Positions 36,001-46,910 of a stretch of 64,000 bases of DNA are shown piece after piece; the stretch's first letter is position 1, and each line of letters opens with the position of its first letter. Under the pieces are notes generated by a model. The model searched no databases and had not been told where the DNA came from. It worked only from the letters and a program-made list of their open reading frames with translations. Made by a program: the position numbers and the translations under genes. Source of the DNA: Sisyra terminalis (Eukaryota; Arthropoda; Insecta; Neuroptera; Sisyridae); NCBI GenBank assembly GCA_958496175.1, contig OY292277.1, positions 41,489,050 to 41,553,049 of the forward strand, given 5' to 3'.

Positions 36001-38471
36001 TAGGTACCCCGTTCCGCCCCAGGTTCCACTACTTCTCGTTTTTTACAGTTTCTTAATTTGCAAAAATTCTCAAAAAAATATACAAAAATTAGTTTATTAA
36101 TAGTCATGTATAGTTTCAATTTCATGAAGATATCTTCAATAGGTACTAGAAAAAATATTTTCGTTAAGGGTTGTCACCTCCATTATTTCCTTACTATAGG
36201 AGTTAGAAGTGTGAGTTTAAATGTATGGCTATCTTAGACGAAAAACAATAAAAACATGGTAAGATTTCTGCATTAGATGCGAGTGCTGTTTTCAAGTGCT
36301 TAATCGGCTAGATCCTTTATCGGAAGGTATAGTGAAAATTCTTTTAAATATCATATTAATATGAGAAAAATGTACCATAAAAGACTTTAGTGTCGCTTTT
36401 AGGTTGAAATATATATATAATTGAATTCGAATTGGCAATTAGAAATTAAACGATTGAATTTGTGCTTGAAGCAAGCTTTTTATAGTGGCTTCCTTTTCGA
36501 ATGCGCGATATTTATAATTGAAATGTGTTCATTGCCTCGCAGTGTTTGCTTTGTGGGCAAGAAAATCAATCTTTAACAGGAAATAAGAATTTGCCGCCAG
36601 CAATATTTCTCAACATCCTCAATTATGTTATCCTGGCATTGAGTTGTTTTGTCGGTTACGATTCAATCATTTCTCTCAGTACTAACTCTTGAAATACGAG
36701 TACAGTATGATCTTTGTGTCAAGTATAGTTTCCCAATATTACATACCTAGGGGACAACATCACCACATCACCATATTATCTCTCGTTTGTATCAATATTG
36801 ATACAGAACACTGAAAATAGAAAGAAAGAGTGCACAAATGGAAGTTAGTGTATATGCTTGCGGTATTATCCAAGTCAATATCTTTTCACAATGATCGGTT
36901 TGTTCTTTCGTGGCATTACCTACCTATAGTATATCATATCTATGTATTTCAACCAAGTATTGACAATCGAAATCCTCCCCATGCCGCGATTTCCCAGTTT
37001 TATATGTGATATTGGTACACACTGATTGAAGCCATGATATGAATTTGAAATTCTGTTTGATCTTTTCTCTCATTTTTACCCAATGATCCGAACGAAAAAG
37101 CCTTAAATTTATTTCCATTAGATTTTCGAAAATACGAATTGTACACCTCTTGAAATTCGGAGTACTTTGAGTTTTAAACGAAAATGTGGAAAATCAACGA
37201 TGAGATAATAAATCAAATTGTAAACGAAAGAGCGCATTACTTGAAGCTTCACTTGTAACAAAAAGTCCTTCGATATTGTCGGTATATAAATAATCCTGCT
37301 CCTTTTTCAATTGTTCAACCTACGTCCTGCTTTCTCTCATTTACTTTTTCCATTCTCTTTTCTGCTTCAACGACAAATTACAATTTGTTTTTATTAGTTA
37401 GTCTAGACGAGTTGGAACATATTCGCGTTGTTTTGCGACCAAAGTAAATAATATATATATACGTATATCTAGCTACTATATATTATCTAATGTTCACATA
37501 TGTAGGGGCTATGTATTTTGGCCATGTTCGAATTTAAAAGGGTTGATAAAGGGGTGATAAATGTAGGTGAGTCGAAACAAACCGCTAACATACTAACACA
37601 TTGAGAGAAAAACTGTAACAAAAACGAAATAAAATAGATATAATCCGGTAGATGTTAATTTCTATTTCGTTGGTAAATGAATTAAAAACATTGGTGCAAA
37701 CTAGTATAAGCATTAATTCACAATTTATACCAGTGGCGATTTTGTCAATGAATGCAAGGGGCAGTGTCTATGCAAAAACTGAAAAAAAGGTATTTATTTT
37801 CATTTTAAACAAGTTTTAAAGTTGATATTGAATGTAGATATTAGATAAATAAATAAATCTATCTAAGACTCATATCCCTTTTAGGTCGGTGAATATCTGG
37901 TAACGTTGTATTTTCTGCTTTGTTTTTTATTATATTCGCGATTTTTTTGCTAGTTTATTTCTAATATGTTATAATTATCACTTTTGGTACCTAAATTAAT
38001 GGCTCTTAGTAGCTAAATTTTCTTAATGAATCGATTTATCCGAGAATTAAATTTAAAACAAAGTAGAAAATGCAACGTGGTCAAATTTTGACCGACCTAA
38101 AAAGACATTAGCCTTATTATGTTTCTATTTTTAAATCTATGCCAAATATGGGTCATTCCTTTTAGCGATCTCAAAATCTAGCATTATTTTATTTTCTTCC
38201 TTGTTTTTAATTTAGTTCACAAATTAGTCGGTCTATTTTGAAAATTTCGCAATAAAAGTGACAATTTACGATACTGGAATGAGGTTCCTATAACTCAAAG
38301 TTTTGGATAACCTAATTTTTGTCCACATCTTACTATTGAAAGTCAAAAATTGAATACGTTTTTGTAATATTTTACAAAATTTAATTTATATTAACTTTTT
38401 TTATCAACTATAGGCATTAGAAAACCTAAAAAAAGCCATTCTCTGGCAAATATCACTAGTTTAAAAAGTAT
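33062..38471. other. Gene-free stretch
   Basis: AT-rich with no protein-like frame. It includes copy 2 of dispersed repeat C (33470-33605), a short GGGGCAAAATGG hairpin near 35800-35850, and at about 36420-36680 and 36880-37330 sequence of more even composition than the flanks that could be conserved non-coding DNA. That last point is only an impression of composition. Confidence 0.4.
33470..33605 (+). repeat. Dispersed repeat, family C, copy 2
   Basis: Counterpart of 29204-29330: TGATCCCTGTTAAAAA, TTTTGAAATAATTTCATTTA, AAATGTCCCTAATAGCTTTA and GGGTTTTTTGAACATTTA in the same order and spacing. Confidence 0.55.
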
Positions 38472-38874
38472 TGTAACAGAAAAGGACGAAGGCTTTGTGC
38501 CATGCTGGCACGCGATTGGCTTAATGACTTCTTTCTCTCTTCCACCAATGCGAATGCACATATAGAATATTCGAGAAGTGTCTAGTAAAATCTAGCGAAA
38601 ATGAGAACATTCTAGAATGTTCGGTTGCGGGTATATAAGGGGCTCAGTTCGAGCAAAGAGACAGTTCTGTATCGAAGTTTAGTTTTGAATTTCCGTTACA
38701 ACAAAGCGATTATTATTGTGGTTTCGATTATAAGTCATTATTGTCATTTGGGTGATTGTTTTGACAAGTGTAATAATAAAAGTGATTGCTAAGTGTGAAA
38801 GTGATTATTTATTTTCAAAGAAATTAAAGAACTAATAACGCGAACTCAATACAGTTTTGAGACGTCACGTTACA
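38472..38874 (+). mobile_element. Solo LTR carrying a heat-shock-type promoter
   Basis: A 403-bp unit beginning TGTAAC and ending GTTACA (6-bp perfect inverted ends, TG...CA) between 4-base direct repeats GTAT (38468-38471 and 38875-38878), as for gypsy-like LTR elements. Inside: CCAAT boxes in both orientations (ATTGG near 38514, CCAAT near 38545), a CTTTCTCTCT GAGA-type tract (38531-38540), two heat-shock elements, a TATATAAG box (38632-38639), a likely start site in ACAGTTC near 38661-38667, and AATAAA near 38771. No internal region flanks it, so it is a solo LTR left by recombination. A displaced hsp70 promoter would not explain the LTR ends and target duplication. Confidence 0.72.
38564..38639 (+). 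promoter_or_regulatory. Two heat-shock elements plus TATA box
   Basis: HSE-1 at 38564-38578 reads AGAAT ATTCG AGAAG, three perfect nGAAn/nTTCn units. HSE-2 at 38604-38623 reads AGAAC ATTCT AGAAT GTTCG, four perfect alternating units, the ideal site for trimeric heat-shock factor. The TATA box begins 9 bases after HSE-2. This spacing and order is that of hsp70 promoters. Confidence 0.85.
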
Positions 38875-40872
38875 GTATGTTTATGCCACTTGTTGTGTGC
38901 TTAGATTGTATTTAAATATTGAGTGCTGTTACGAAAGTACTAGAACTTAACATGATTTCAGAAATATCATTAGAAAGTATAAAGGATAGTCTGGAAGTTT
39001 TGGTCCTAGCTAGGTCCTGATCAATGATTTAGGTAAATACAGAAATTTATTTTCCTTTCTACAGAAAAGTAGTTTTTACTTAAAAGGATCACAAATGGCA
39101 AAGGTGTCAAAGTAGTAAAAGGACCGATTGTACAATAACTCTTATATATTAAAACTATTTATCACGAGCCGCCGCTGAGTTATACCAAAACAACTGATAT
39201 AACAAATAGATTTATACAAACCGATGCCTGAATTTCAATTACCTTCATATATATCGAGCACTTTGATAAACTTCTTAATAGAAATTTCAATTATTCCCGT
39301 TCGCTAGTATAAATTTCGTTTTGAAATTTCAAATTGCTAATAGGATAAACAACAATAGTTTGCACAAACACAATTTTATTGAAGCAATAATTTGATAGTT
39401 TCTCTTTTCACGATCGCCCTGACTAGTTTCTAATGTTGCGAGCGAAGTTATTAATCCAATAAAGCATCACATAAAGCTCATAAAGCTCAATAAACTCGAA
39501 ACTGTTGTCATAGCTTTGGTCTATTTTCAAAAGCCAAACTAGCCAACATGTGCTGTTGTTTGTGCATTGCATCGAAAATTACAGCTTTCAGTTGGTGAAA
39601 AAAGCTCACATAAAAGTACATGCTCTAAGACATAACGGGTCAACTTTGATAACTTAAACAGAATAACTACATTATAAAGTCCGTCTGACGTATGTTCCCC
39701 GTTAATGCACAATTCTAATAATTTCATTTATATTTAACACTGCGAATGTCATACGTAGAAAATTTCGACAATTTACGACGGGAAAGCTAATATTAAATAG
39801 ACAGCCGGAACGTCATTATATCAGTATTAATATTAATATAGTCCATGAGACATTGTAATGGTTGCGTTATGAGAGGTGACCTTATACGATATGGGAATTA
39901 AAAGACATAATTCTTGAATGTGAATAGACAATTAGAAAAGGCATTTGCGTTAATGAAATTTAATTAATATTTTAGAGATTTATATTGTATTAAAATAGGT
40001 GTTTTTGATTCGTGTCGTGAGTGGAATCATATATTCTGGGGCAAGTAAATTTCAAGGGTTTTGTTAAAGAGTTTGGTGTGGATAGTGGGTAAAATATTAA
40101 GGAAAACGGCAAAGGAAAACAGCAATGTATGTAATATGGGGTTATATATGTGGTGTACACTAAGACGGTGGCGTCGCGACGGTGTGAGAAACGATTCAAG
40201 AGAGCAGAACCATTTGCATAGATAAGTAGCCATAATCGGTCCCACATGAACTAAAAACAAGGCCCGCGCCCCATGAATGTACCTTCGGATTTCAAGGAGG
40301 ATGACTCGAAGAAGAAACTCCCGAAATGCTCAGTTTGCTACCATTCCATTTCGTGGAGAGAAGGATTCGTGTTCGCTATATTTATGAGAGGACACTGATA
40401 CTTAGACCTCATCTGACAATGTTTTACATTCAACATTACGAAGCATTTACAACAATGCAAGTTAAATATCTGCTTTCCTTTTAATTGTTATTATGAAGAC
40501 GTTGTGCCGGGTATATTATTATTATAACCATTATCGGTCCCATTGTGCTTTGTTGGATTTAGTATGCATATAAGTTTTCTCTGCAGATAATATCCCGTTG
40601 AATGTAACGTATTATAACCCAAGTGTAGGTGTGCCGAGTGTAATGATAATTTTTGGATTTACTCTACACCTGCTTTTACCTGCACCTTGCATTCTATATC
40701 TAAAATTACAATTCTCGAGAAAATTTCTAATTAAAGAAAACCTTTTTTTATTTTCCTGTCTTATTTTCCAATTTAACTTAATTGAATTGCCGACTTACCT
40801 ATTATATGAACAAAAGTCATTTTTATGAAAAGCACATGCTTGCAATTAATATACCAATCTGTTTTATTATAG
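38875..40872. other. Gene-free stretch
   Basis: No supported gene. 40150-40400 has higher GC than its surroundings and contains a 41-codon frame from ATG 40274 with KCSVCYHSISW; I do not recognise it. 39770-39960 also has even composition. No repeat found. Confidence 0.4.
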
Positions 40873-41443
40873 ACTAGCTGCTCCCCGCAACTTCGTCTGC
40901 GTAACGTAGGTGTAGATTATGTTTTCTTTTCAAATTTGCCATTTTTAGTGGTGTATGAAAATTTTTCTTTTTCTTATTTCTTTTACGAAAAACATAATCA
41001 TACTTAAAAATACTATTTTGTCAACTTTAAAAAGACGCATTTAATAAACTGTTGCAAAGAATAAAATTGTTCTATGTAATAATCAATTAATTTTCAAAAA
41101 ATATTTATAAATATCTAAAAAGAGTATGTCTATTGCATATAGCTACGGTAGGTATACCTACCGTAGACCAAATAATCTGTAAATCAATCAGCATCTATAC
41201 ATAAATAAAAAATATCGCCAAGTTCAATAAAGTTGGTTTTAATTATAAGTAAATAGCGGTAACCATGCGACATTTTTGAAATAACTTACATTTTTAAACT
41301 TGTGATATCTTTGGAATGGAATGTTCAAATTGAATAACTCAAAAAGTTATATAATGGTATGGAAGCAAACTTAAATATGAAGTCATTTATTTTGATAAGG
41401 ATTAATCCCAAAGTATAAATAAAAGAGCTTTTATAACGGTGGC

Positions 41444-41490
<47 letters not shown>

Positions 41491-41848
41491 TAAAATGAAA
41501 AAACACTTATTGTGACATAACTATAATAGTTAGACATATGCTGTCGCTCTATTTTTTGTAGATAATGATATGTTCTGCAAAATCGTACTACATTATTTTG
41601 TTCTATAACCAATAGTTTTCGCAGCGCACGCGATAAAAGAATGTTTTTTTGGTAATTTTTCAGACTTTGGGATACATTATTGGAGTTTTAGTATGGATCC
41701 CTAACTTTTTTGAAAATTTAATATAGCCTATGTTCACCGGAAATAGTGTAGCTTCCCAACAGTGAAAGAATTTTCCAAATCGGTCAAGTAGTTTCGGAGC
41801 CTATTCAAAGCAAACAAACAATCAAATCTTTCCTCTTTATAATAATAG
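40873..41848 (+). mobile_element. Full-length insect retroposon (non-coding)
   Basis: About 976 bp. It starts ACTAGCTGCTCCCCGCAACT, CGTCTGCGTAACGTAGG, and ends with TATAGCCTATGTTCACCGG, GTGTAGCTTCCCAACAGTGA, CAAATCGGTCAAGTAGTTTC, CCTATTCAAAGCAAACAAAC and CTCTTTATAATAATAG. Both ends are hallmarks of a very abundant insect repeat class. Internal: a 24-bp perfect palindrome (41143-41166) and an (AT)n tract (about 41446-41487). No transposase or reverse transcriptase frame. The 5' part also occurs at 23528. Confidence 0.75.
41446..41487. repeat. (AT)n microsatellite
   Basis: About 20 uninterrupted AT units inside the retroposon. Confidence 0.95.
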
Positions 41849-41860
41849 ATTCATATAGAA

Positions 41861-42569
41861 TATAGGGGAAGTCCGGGCAAAGTGGACACCTGAAGCTTTA
41901 ATGACCTATAGCAAGAAAACGTAAAGACATAGAAATAAAAAAATTGCTGAGTATGAATAAGTATTTATTATAATTTTTAATATAATCATCAAAAATTTGG
42001 TAACATTAATATTTTACTTAAAATTACTAACAATGATCAAATTGGTACAGCTATCCGCTTTGCCCAACCAACCGGGTAAAGTGGATAGGACCATAGGGCA
42101 AAGTGAACACATGGTAAATTGAAGAAAAAATAACGAAATCAATGTAAGAAGAATGAAATTAATGATAGATATATAGCTATTTAATTATCAGCAAATACGA
42201 TTGAAGATCGTTCTCCTGTTCGTTGTTAAAAACCTTGCGAAAATAAATAAAACTCAATAAAACTTGCAGTAATTCAACAAGAAAGCATACACTTTAAAAA
42301 TACAAACAAGGCAAAACAATAACATCACATATACATGAGTAATTATGAAAATACTTACCTTGAAATATCGTAACAAAGTATCACTTATTTGCTTTAACTA
42401 TTTTTTTCTCAAACGACGGGTCACCTTACGCTAGCTCTGTTTGTTTACGATTGAGGAATGGAGGACGGATCACGTGACCTACGACAGGCAAATTTGCTCA
42501 AGCCATTTCGAAATATTGTAGGGTATTCGCTTTGCCCGGACTATTCGCTATGCCCGGACTTCCCCTATA
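41861..42569. mobile_element. Terminal-inverted-repeat DNA transposon, non-autonomous
   Basis: A 19-bp perfect inverted repeat: TATAGGGGAAGTCCGGGCA at 41861-41879 and its reverse complement at 42551-42569. The outer TATA is self-complementary and may be the target site. The right end carries the GCCCGGACT phrase twice (42534 and 42552), and GGGCAAAGTG words recur inside (near 42058-42110). About 700 bp with no long frame. It abuts the retroposon that ends at 41848. The superfamily is not assigned. Confidence 0.7.
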
Positions 42570-42870
42570 AAGGGCATTTATGAATTTCTATATTTGGTTA
42601 AATAAATGAATCATACATTTTTGCATAAATGAAGTAGATTCCTTATCATTTAGTTTATTCTTTCCACGTGTAGGGAGCCATTGATTTGTTAGTGAAAACT
42701 GTAATATAGCATATTTTTTGTACAGAGCAACTATGCCTATATTTTTGGAAATACAAAGGCTAAATGCTCAACTACCATATTCGAAATTAACATTGAGGTA
42801 AGGTTTCAAAATCTACTTGATTATAGTTATTTAGTTCTGTAATTTTGAAGATCAGTTGGGGGAATGTGCA

Positions 42871-43137
42871 CAAAGGCGGATTCAGGATTTTTTTCTGGAG
42901 GGGGGCACAATATCATCTTTCATTTGCAAGAGCGTGAAAGGGATCACGAAAAAAATTCGCAATTCCAGCCAGAAATAGACTAGAGTTTCACTAATGTTCT
43001 TTCTGTTACTATATTCGTATATTTCCACAACTTTAATAACTTGATTTGCTTCTAAGTATGTACTGTTATGGAATCTCCCCAGTACACAAAAATGCCCTGG
43101 TTGGGTACGTACTCCCCCCCCCCCAAATCCGCCCTTG
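42871..43137. mobile_element. hAT-like MITE with G-rich termini
   Basis: A 267-bp element. The left end is CAAAGGCGGATTCAGG followed by T and G runs; the right end is a 13-C run followed by AAATCCGCCCTTG. Flanking 8-mers AATGTGCA (42863-42870) and AATGTGTT (43138-43145) match at 6 of 8 positions, as in hAT. Overlapping open frames on both strands are by-products of the repeat. Confidence 0.7.
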
Positions 43138-43382
43138 AATGTGTTCAAGAATTGCCTTATTTTTTTCAATTTTGTCTTCCTGGGACTGGAAAATCTTATA
43201 AAATTTTCATGTGTAACATTAGCTATAGGGTATTCCTATTTATTCCCTACTATACTTTATAGTAAGGAACTTAGTATTATAAATAAAATCTAAGTCTTCG
43301 AGCTGTGAATATATCGCAGAATATTTAAAATAGCATACCTGAATAGAACCCCAAACAAAAAAATACTATTGGGATATATGCT

Positions 43383-43520
43383 AAGACTCTGGAGTTTGCC
43401 CAAGAAGTAAAATTAAGAAAGCTACAATATCTGGAACACATAGTGAAAGAAGAAAGATACCGAATAGTCTAGAGCACTATTCAGGAGAAAATAGTTGGAT
43501 AGCGGAGTTTAGAAACAAGA
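43383..43520 (+). pseudogene. RTE-type LINE reverse-transcriptase C-terminal scrap
   Basis: The frame from 43383 reads TLEFAQEVKLRKLQYLEHIV then KEERYRIV, a stop, STIQEKIVG, a stop, RSLETRS. This follows the end of RTE-like polyproteins, where a phrase of the type RKLxYLGHIxRxxKYxLLxxIxxGKxxGxR occurs. Two in-frame stops and loss of the rest show it is dead. Confidence 0.55.
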
Positions 43521-45375
43521 AGCGAGAAAAAGCTCTAAAACGTAACCAAATTTTCCATTGTCTATTATTGGTGAGTTTTTTTTTAAATCGGGATAGCTCA
43601 TTTCACAAATCCTGGATTCATATTTTTTGTCTTCCTTTTTTTGGTTCCTCTAAAATATCAAGTATGAACTCTTTTCGTCTCAAAACGTTATTCATCCTGT
43701 AAGCCTTACTTCTTGAGACCAAAAGTATTGTAGTTCTCTTTTCATCGATTTTTCTCAACACTTTTTCACTAGGAACTCTATCTATCTATTCAATTTTTCT
43801 ATCAGCCCAGTTTGGCTCTAAGAAAAGATTAAGTATTTACCTTAATGCAAAAAAATATTTTTGTAAGGTTGAATTATTCAAAACCATTATATTCCTATAA
43901 TTAATTTCGGTTTTGAATAGATAAACAATTTTCAAAAAGGACTTAATGGAAGTATTTCCAACACTTGTGCTTTGAAATGTTTATTGAAGTTGTTTTTTAT
44001 AGAATAAAGATTTTTTTTTTCATAAGTTAAAAAAATAAATTTTAATAAAAGAAAAATTATACTTCCTTTGTTAAACAGCTTTTGAAAAACAAGAAAGCTT
44101 TAAGCTTGAAAATGGTATTTCGTATAAAAGAAATAGAATTAAAACTTCACTTTGTTTAACTGAAATGAAATTTTTTATATCAATTGTAATAACGTTTGTT
44201 TGAAGCAAACACTTATAAATAAGCAAATATTTTTATTGTGTTAAATCCAAACTGTTACTTTGTGGGTAAAGGCCGCAACATTTACACGTGGAACAAATAC
44301 CAAGAAATAATATTAATGCAAAGAACTTTCTTCCATAAACACATCACAATTTTCTTCAAAGATGTTTCCTTTTTGATTTATTATTATCTATTGGCTAATA
44401 AATATACAACTTTAGTCGTTGAAGTTTAATGCTTTTAACCGGGCGAACGCAACTTGATATGATCAATAATTATTAGTTACTACCATCATAAACACTGCGA
44501 AAGTTACAAAGCTACTAATTTATAGAAGAACTTTGAGCTGTTGCAGAAACTTAATCGTCTCACCTTTACTTAATATCCACCAAAACGTATGTGAGCTTTC
44601 GTAAACTTGCATTTGAAAGTAACTTTTTATCGTATAATCAATTTTTCGTGAACATCTATAAAATTTGTCCAAGAAAACATAATGGTTAACATTTATTTTC
44701 TGCTTGTTATTTTTTAAACATCAATAAGTTAATAATAGTTACCTACTTAAGAGATTCAAAATAATTATCACTTAAAAAATATAACAAAAAATATTTCATT
44801 TTCCCGTAGCATATTTTAAAATGTTTGTTATTAACTTATTAAGTAAGCTACATGTAGTTAGTAGTTAGGTTTTTTTTTTTACTTTTGCATAGTTGATCAA
44901 GAATAAATTAAAGAGTAATTAGGAAAGTTTTTTTTTTCATACATTTTTCCTGAAATGAATTTTTAATTAAAGTTTGCAACTACCATGATACTGGATTGGT
45001 TATTAAAATCTCTAAGCTTAATTAAAATAGCAGAGCAATCATAAAAGAAAAATATTTTCAAAAAAAGAATCTTTTATTGCCTTTACAAAATAAGAGAAGA
45101 TTAATAGTAGGTGAACAATTAAAAAAAAAACTATTATATTTAAACTAGAGAATAGCTGACAACTTCCTGTACAGGTATCCGCTTAGATATTTCATATAGC
45201 ATAACAGTATTGATAAAAAGGATGTATAATATGCGAAATATTGACCTTTGTAGTTCCGATGTAATTATGGATGTATTTTTTTTCAGTATAATTTTTCAAA
45301 TCTCTCATCTGCTTTTTCACCCTTATGGGTTTGGCGATATCATCTTTAAAAGTAGAAAATAAATTTATGAATAGG
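43521..45375. other. Non-coding stretch
   Basis: AT-rich. No gene or repeat that I can support. Confidence 0.5.
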
Positions 45376-45767
45376 ATCTTCGTACCGATTGCACCATCGA
45401 TGTTAAGGCGATATTAGGCAATTAATAAGAATCGTAAGCTATCTAGTTGTATATCAAGACGAGGGGTGTTTCATATTACCAAATTGAAAATAAAATTGCT
45501 CTCCTTGCTTTGATTCACAACTAGATAGCTTACGATTATCATTAATTGGCTAATGTCGACTTAAGCAGGCCATTCACGCTTCGACTTGCAGTCCAACTTG
45601 TGGTCCGACTTTCGAAGTTGGATCTAAAGTCGGACCGTGAATGGTGTTGTTGGAAGTTGGATAAGTCGGATCATTAAGGTGATCCAACTAGTACTCCGAC
45701 TAGTTGGACTGCAAGTCGGAGCGTGAATGACCTGCTTTAATATCGATGGTGCAATTCGTATGAAGAT
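45376..45767. mobile_element. Foldback element interrupted by a second element
   Basis: The left arm begins ATCTTCGTACCGATTGCACC, then ATCGATGTTAAGGCGATATT and CGTAAGCTATCTAGTTGT; the right arm mirrors it, ending GGTGCAATTCGTATGAAGAT. The right arm is broken by a 172-bp insertion at 45565-45736. With the insertion and one TTAA removed, the arms align with few mismatches. The intact parent would be about 216 bp. Confidence 0.8.
45565..45736. mobile_element. TTAA-flanked MITE nested in the foldback
   Basis: 172 bp bounded by TTAA on both sides (45561-45564, 45737-45740). Terminal inverted repeats of about 35 bp: GCAGGCCATTCACGCTTCG on the left, the reverse complement of GCAGGTCATTCACGCTCCG on the right, continuing through ACTTGCAGTCCAACT. 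The inside is built from repeats of GTCGGA and CCAACT in both directions. TTAA duplication is typical of piggyBac and Kolobok superfamilies. No coding capacity. Confidence 0.8.
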
Positions 45768-46676
45768 ACAGTTTATAAAATAATTTTTTACATTTAAGTG
45801 CATTTTATCAATAGAAGTTAGGTTTTAAAATATTTTTTTTTACTTCTTAGGCTGAAAATTCGAAAAAAATATCATTCAAAAAATGGTTTTTGAAGAGTCA
45901 ATTTCCAGGAAATAGGAGGATTTGGAATTGAAATATATTTTTTAATGGAACTAAATGCTTATAAGATATTTGAGGCATGAAATTTGTTTTTTCAAAGAAA
46001 AAAAATTATGAAAAATCTAGAATTTGTAAATATTTTTGAAAAGCTTTTTTATGAAATTAAAATCCTTCGTAAGATTTGAGAGTTTATAAAATGTGTACCT
46101 AATAAAAATATAGGTATATCAAATGTGAGGGCCCACTTGTTGGTTCAACTATAATGAAATTTTAATCATGAAATACCTCTGATTAACAAATATTAGTCAA
46201 TTAATTGTTTAATCAATTAATCAACAAGTTAATTAATCTTAAATTAGTGATCAATATATGTTCAGAAAGCGGAAAGCCTAACGTAGGTATGCTTTGTTTG
46301 CTTTGACTATTCAAGAGATCAAAAGATATGCACGTATTCCTTCAGCGATCGGATTAGCAAATAATTAAGCCAAAAAAGTGTTGTAGAAAAAATAAAATGT
46401 ATGTTATAAAACAATGTAAGTAAAAAAAACGTCCACTAATTAGGAATTATAAGCATTTTATAAATTATCTCTTGTTTTTTGTTAGTTATTGTAATACGAA
46501 AACTTATAAATCTATGAAATAAGAACCTTATGGATGCCAAATCGAATAATTCAACATTTTTCATGATACTTGAATTTTTACTACTGACATAATTTTAAAT
46601 TGAATTTAAAATTTGATAGTTTTTATCAAAAAAATTAAAAGATGATAAAATTCAGCTCTCAGCTCTTACTTTTTTA

Positions 46677-46910
46677 AATAAGAAGACAATTCAGGTTGTT
46701 TAAGATCGTTTTTTTTTATTTAATATTTTTATTATTCAATTAGCTACGTTTCGTTACTTATCGTTACTTCATCAGGCTTCTTGATTCACAAAAATAATTA
46801 TTTTTAGAAGCCTGATGAAGTAACGATAAGTAACGAAACGTAGCTAATTGAATAATAAAAATATTAAATTAAAAAAAACGATCTTAAACAACCTGAATTG
46901 CCTTTTTATT
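46677..46910. mobile_element. Foldback MITE, family B, copy 2
   Basis: A 234-bp palindrome starting AATAAGAAGACAATTCAGG, through ATTCAATTAGCTACGTTTCG and CATCAGGCTTCTTGATTC, back to CCTGAATTG. Same family as 9948-10269 but with a much shorter centre. Similarity between the two copies continues about 30 bases beyond the left end (TTCAG-TCTCAGCT), so the true left end may lie near 46647. Confidence 0.85.

Noticed and set aside
35800..36025. GGGGCAAAATGG hairpin and repeated CCCCAGG words as a transposon end
   Set aside because: Words resemble the element at 41861 but no matching opposite end or target duplication could be found.
37735..37780. CAGTGGCGATTTTG as an hAT end
   Set aside because: No partner inverted repeat within a plausible distance.
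38875..40500. An hsp70 coding region downstream of the heat-shock promoter
   Set aside because: No frame resembling Hsp70 (or any chaperone) follows; the sequence after 38874 is unrelated AT-rich DNA.
42882..43262. 95-codon minus and 64-codon plus frames
   Set aside because: They run through a MITE including its C13 homopolymer (GGFGGGG); a by-product of the repeat.
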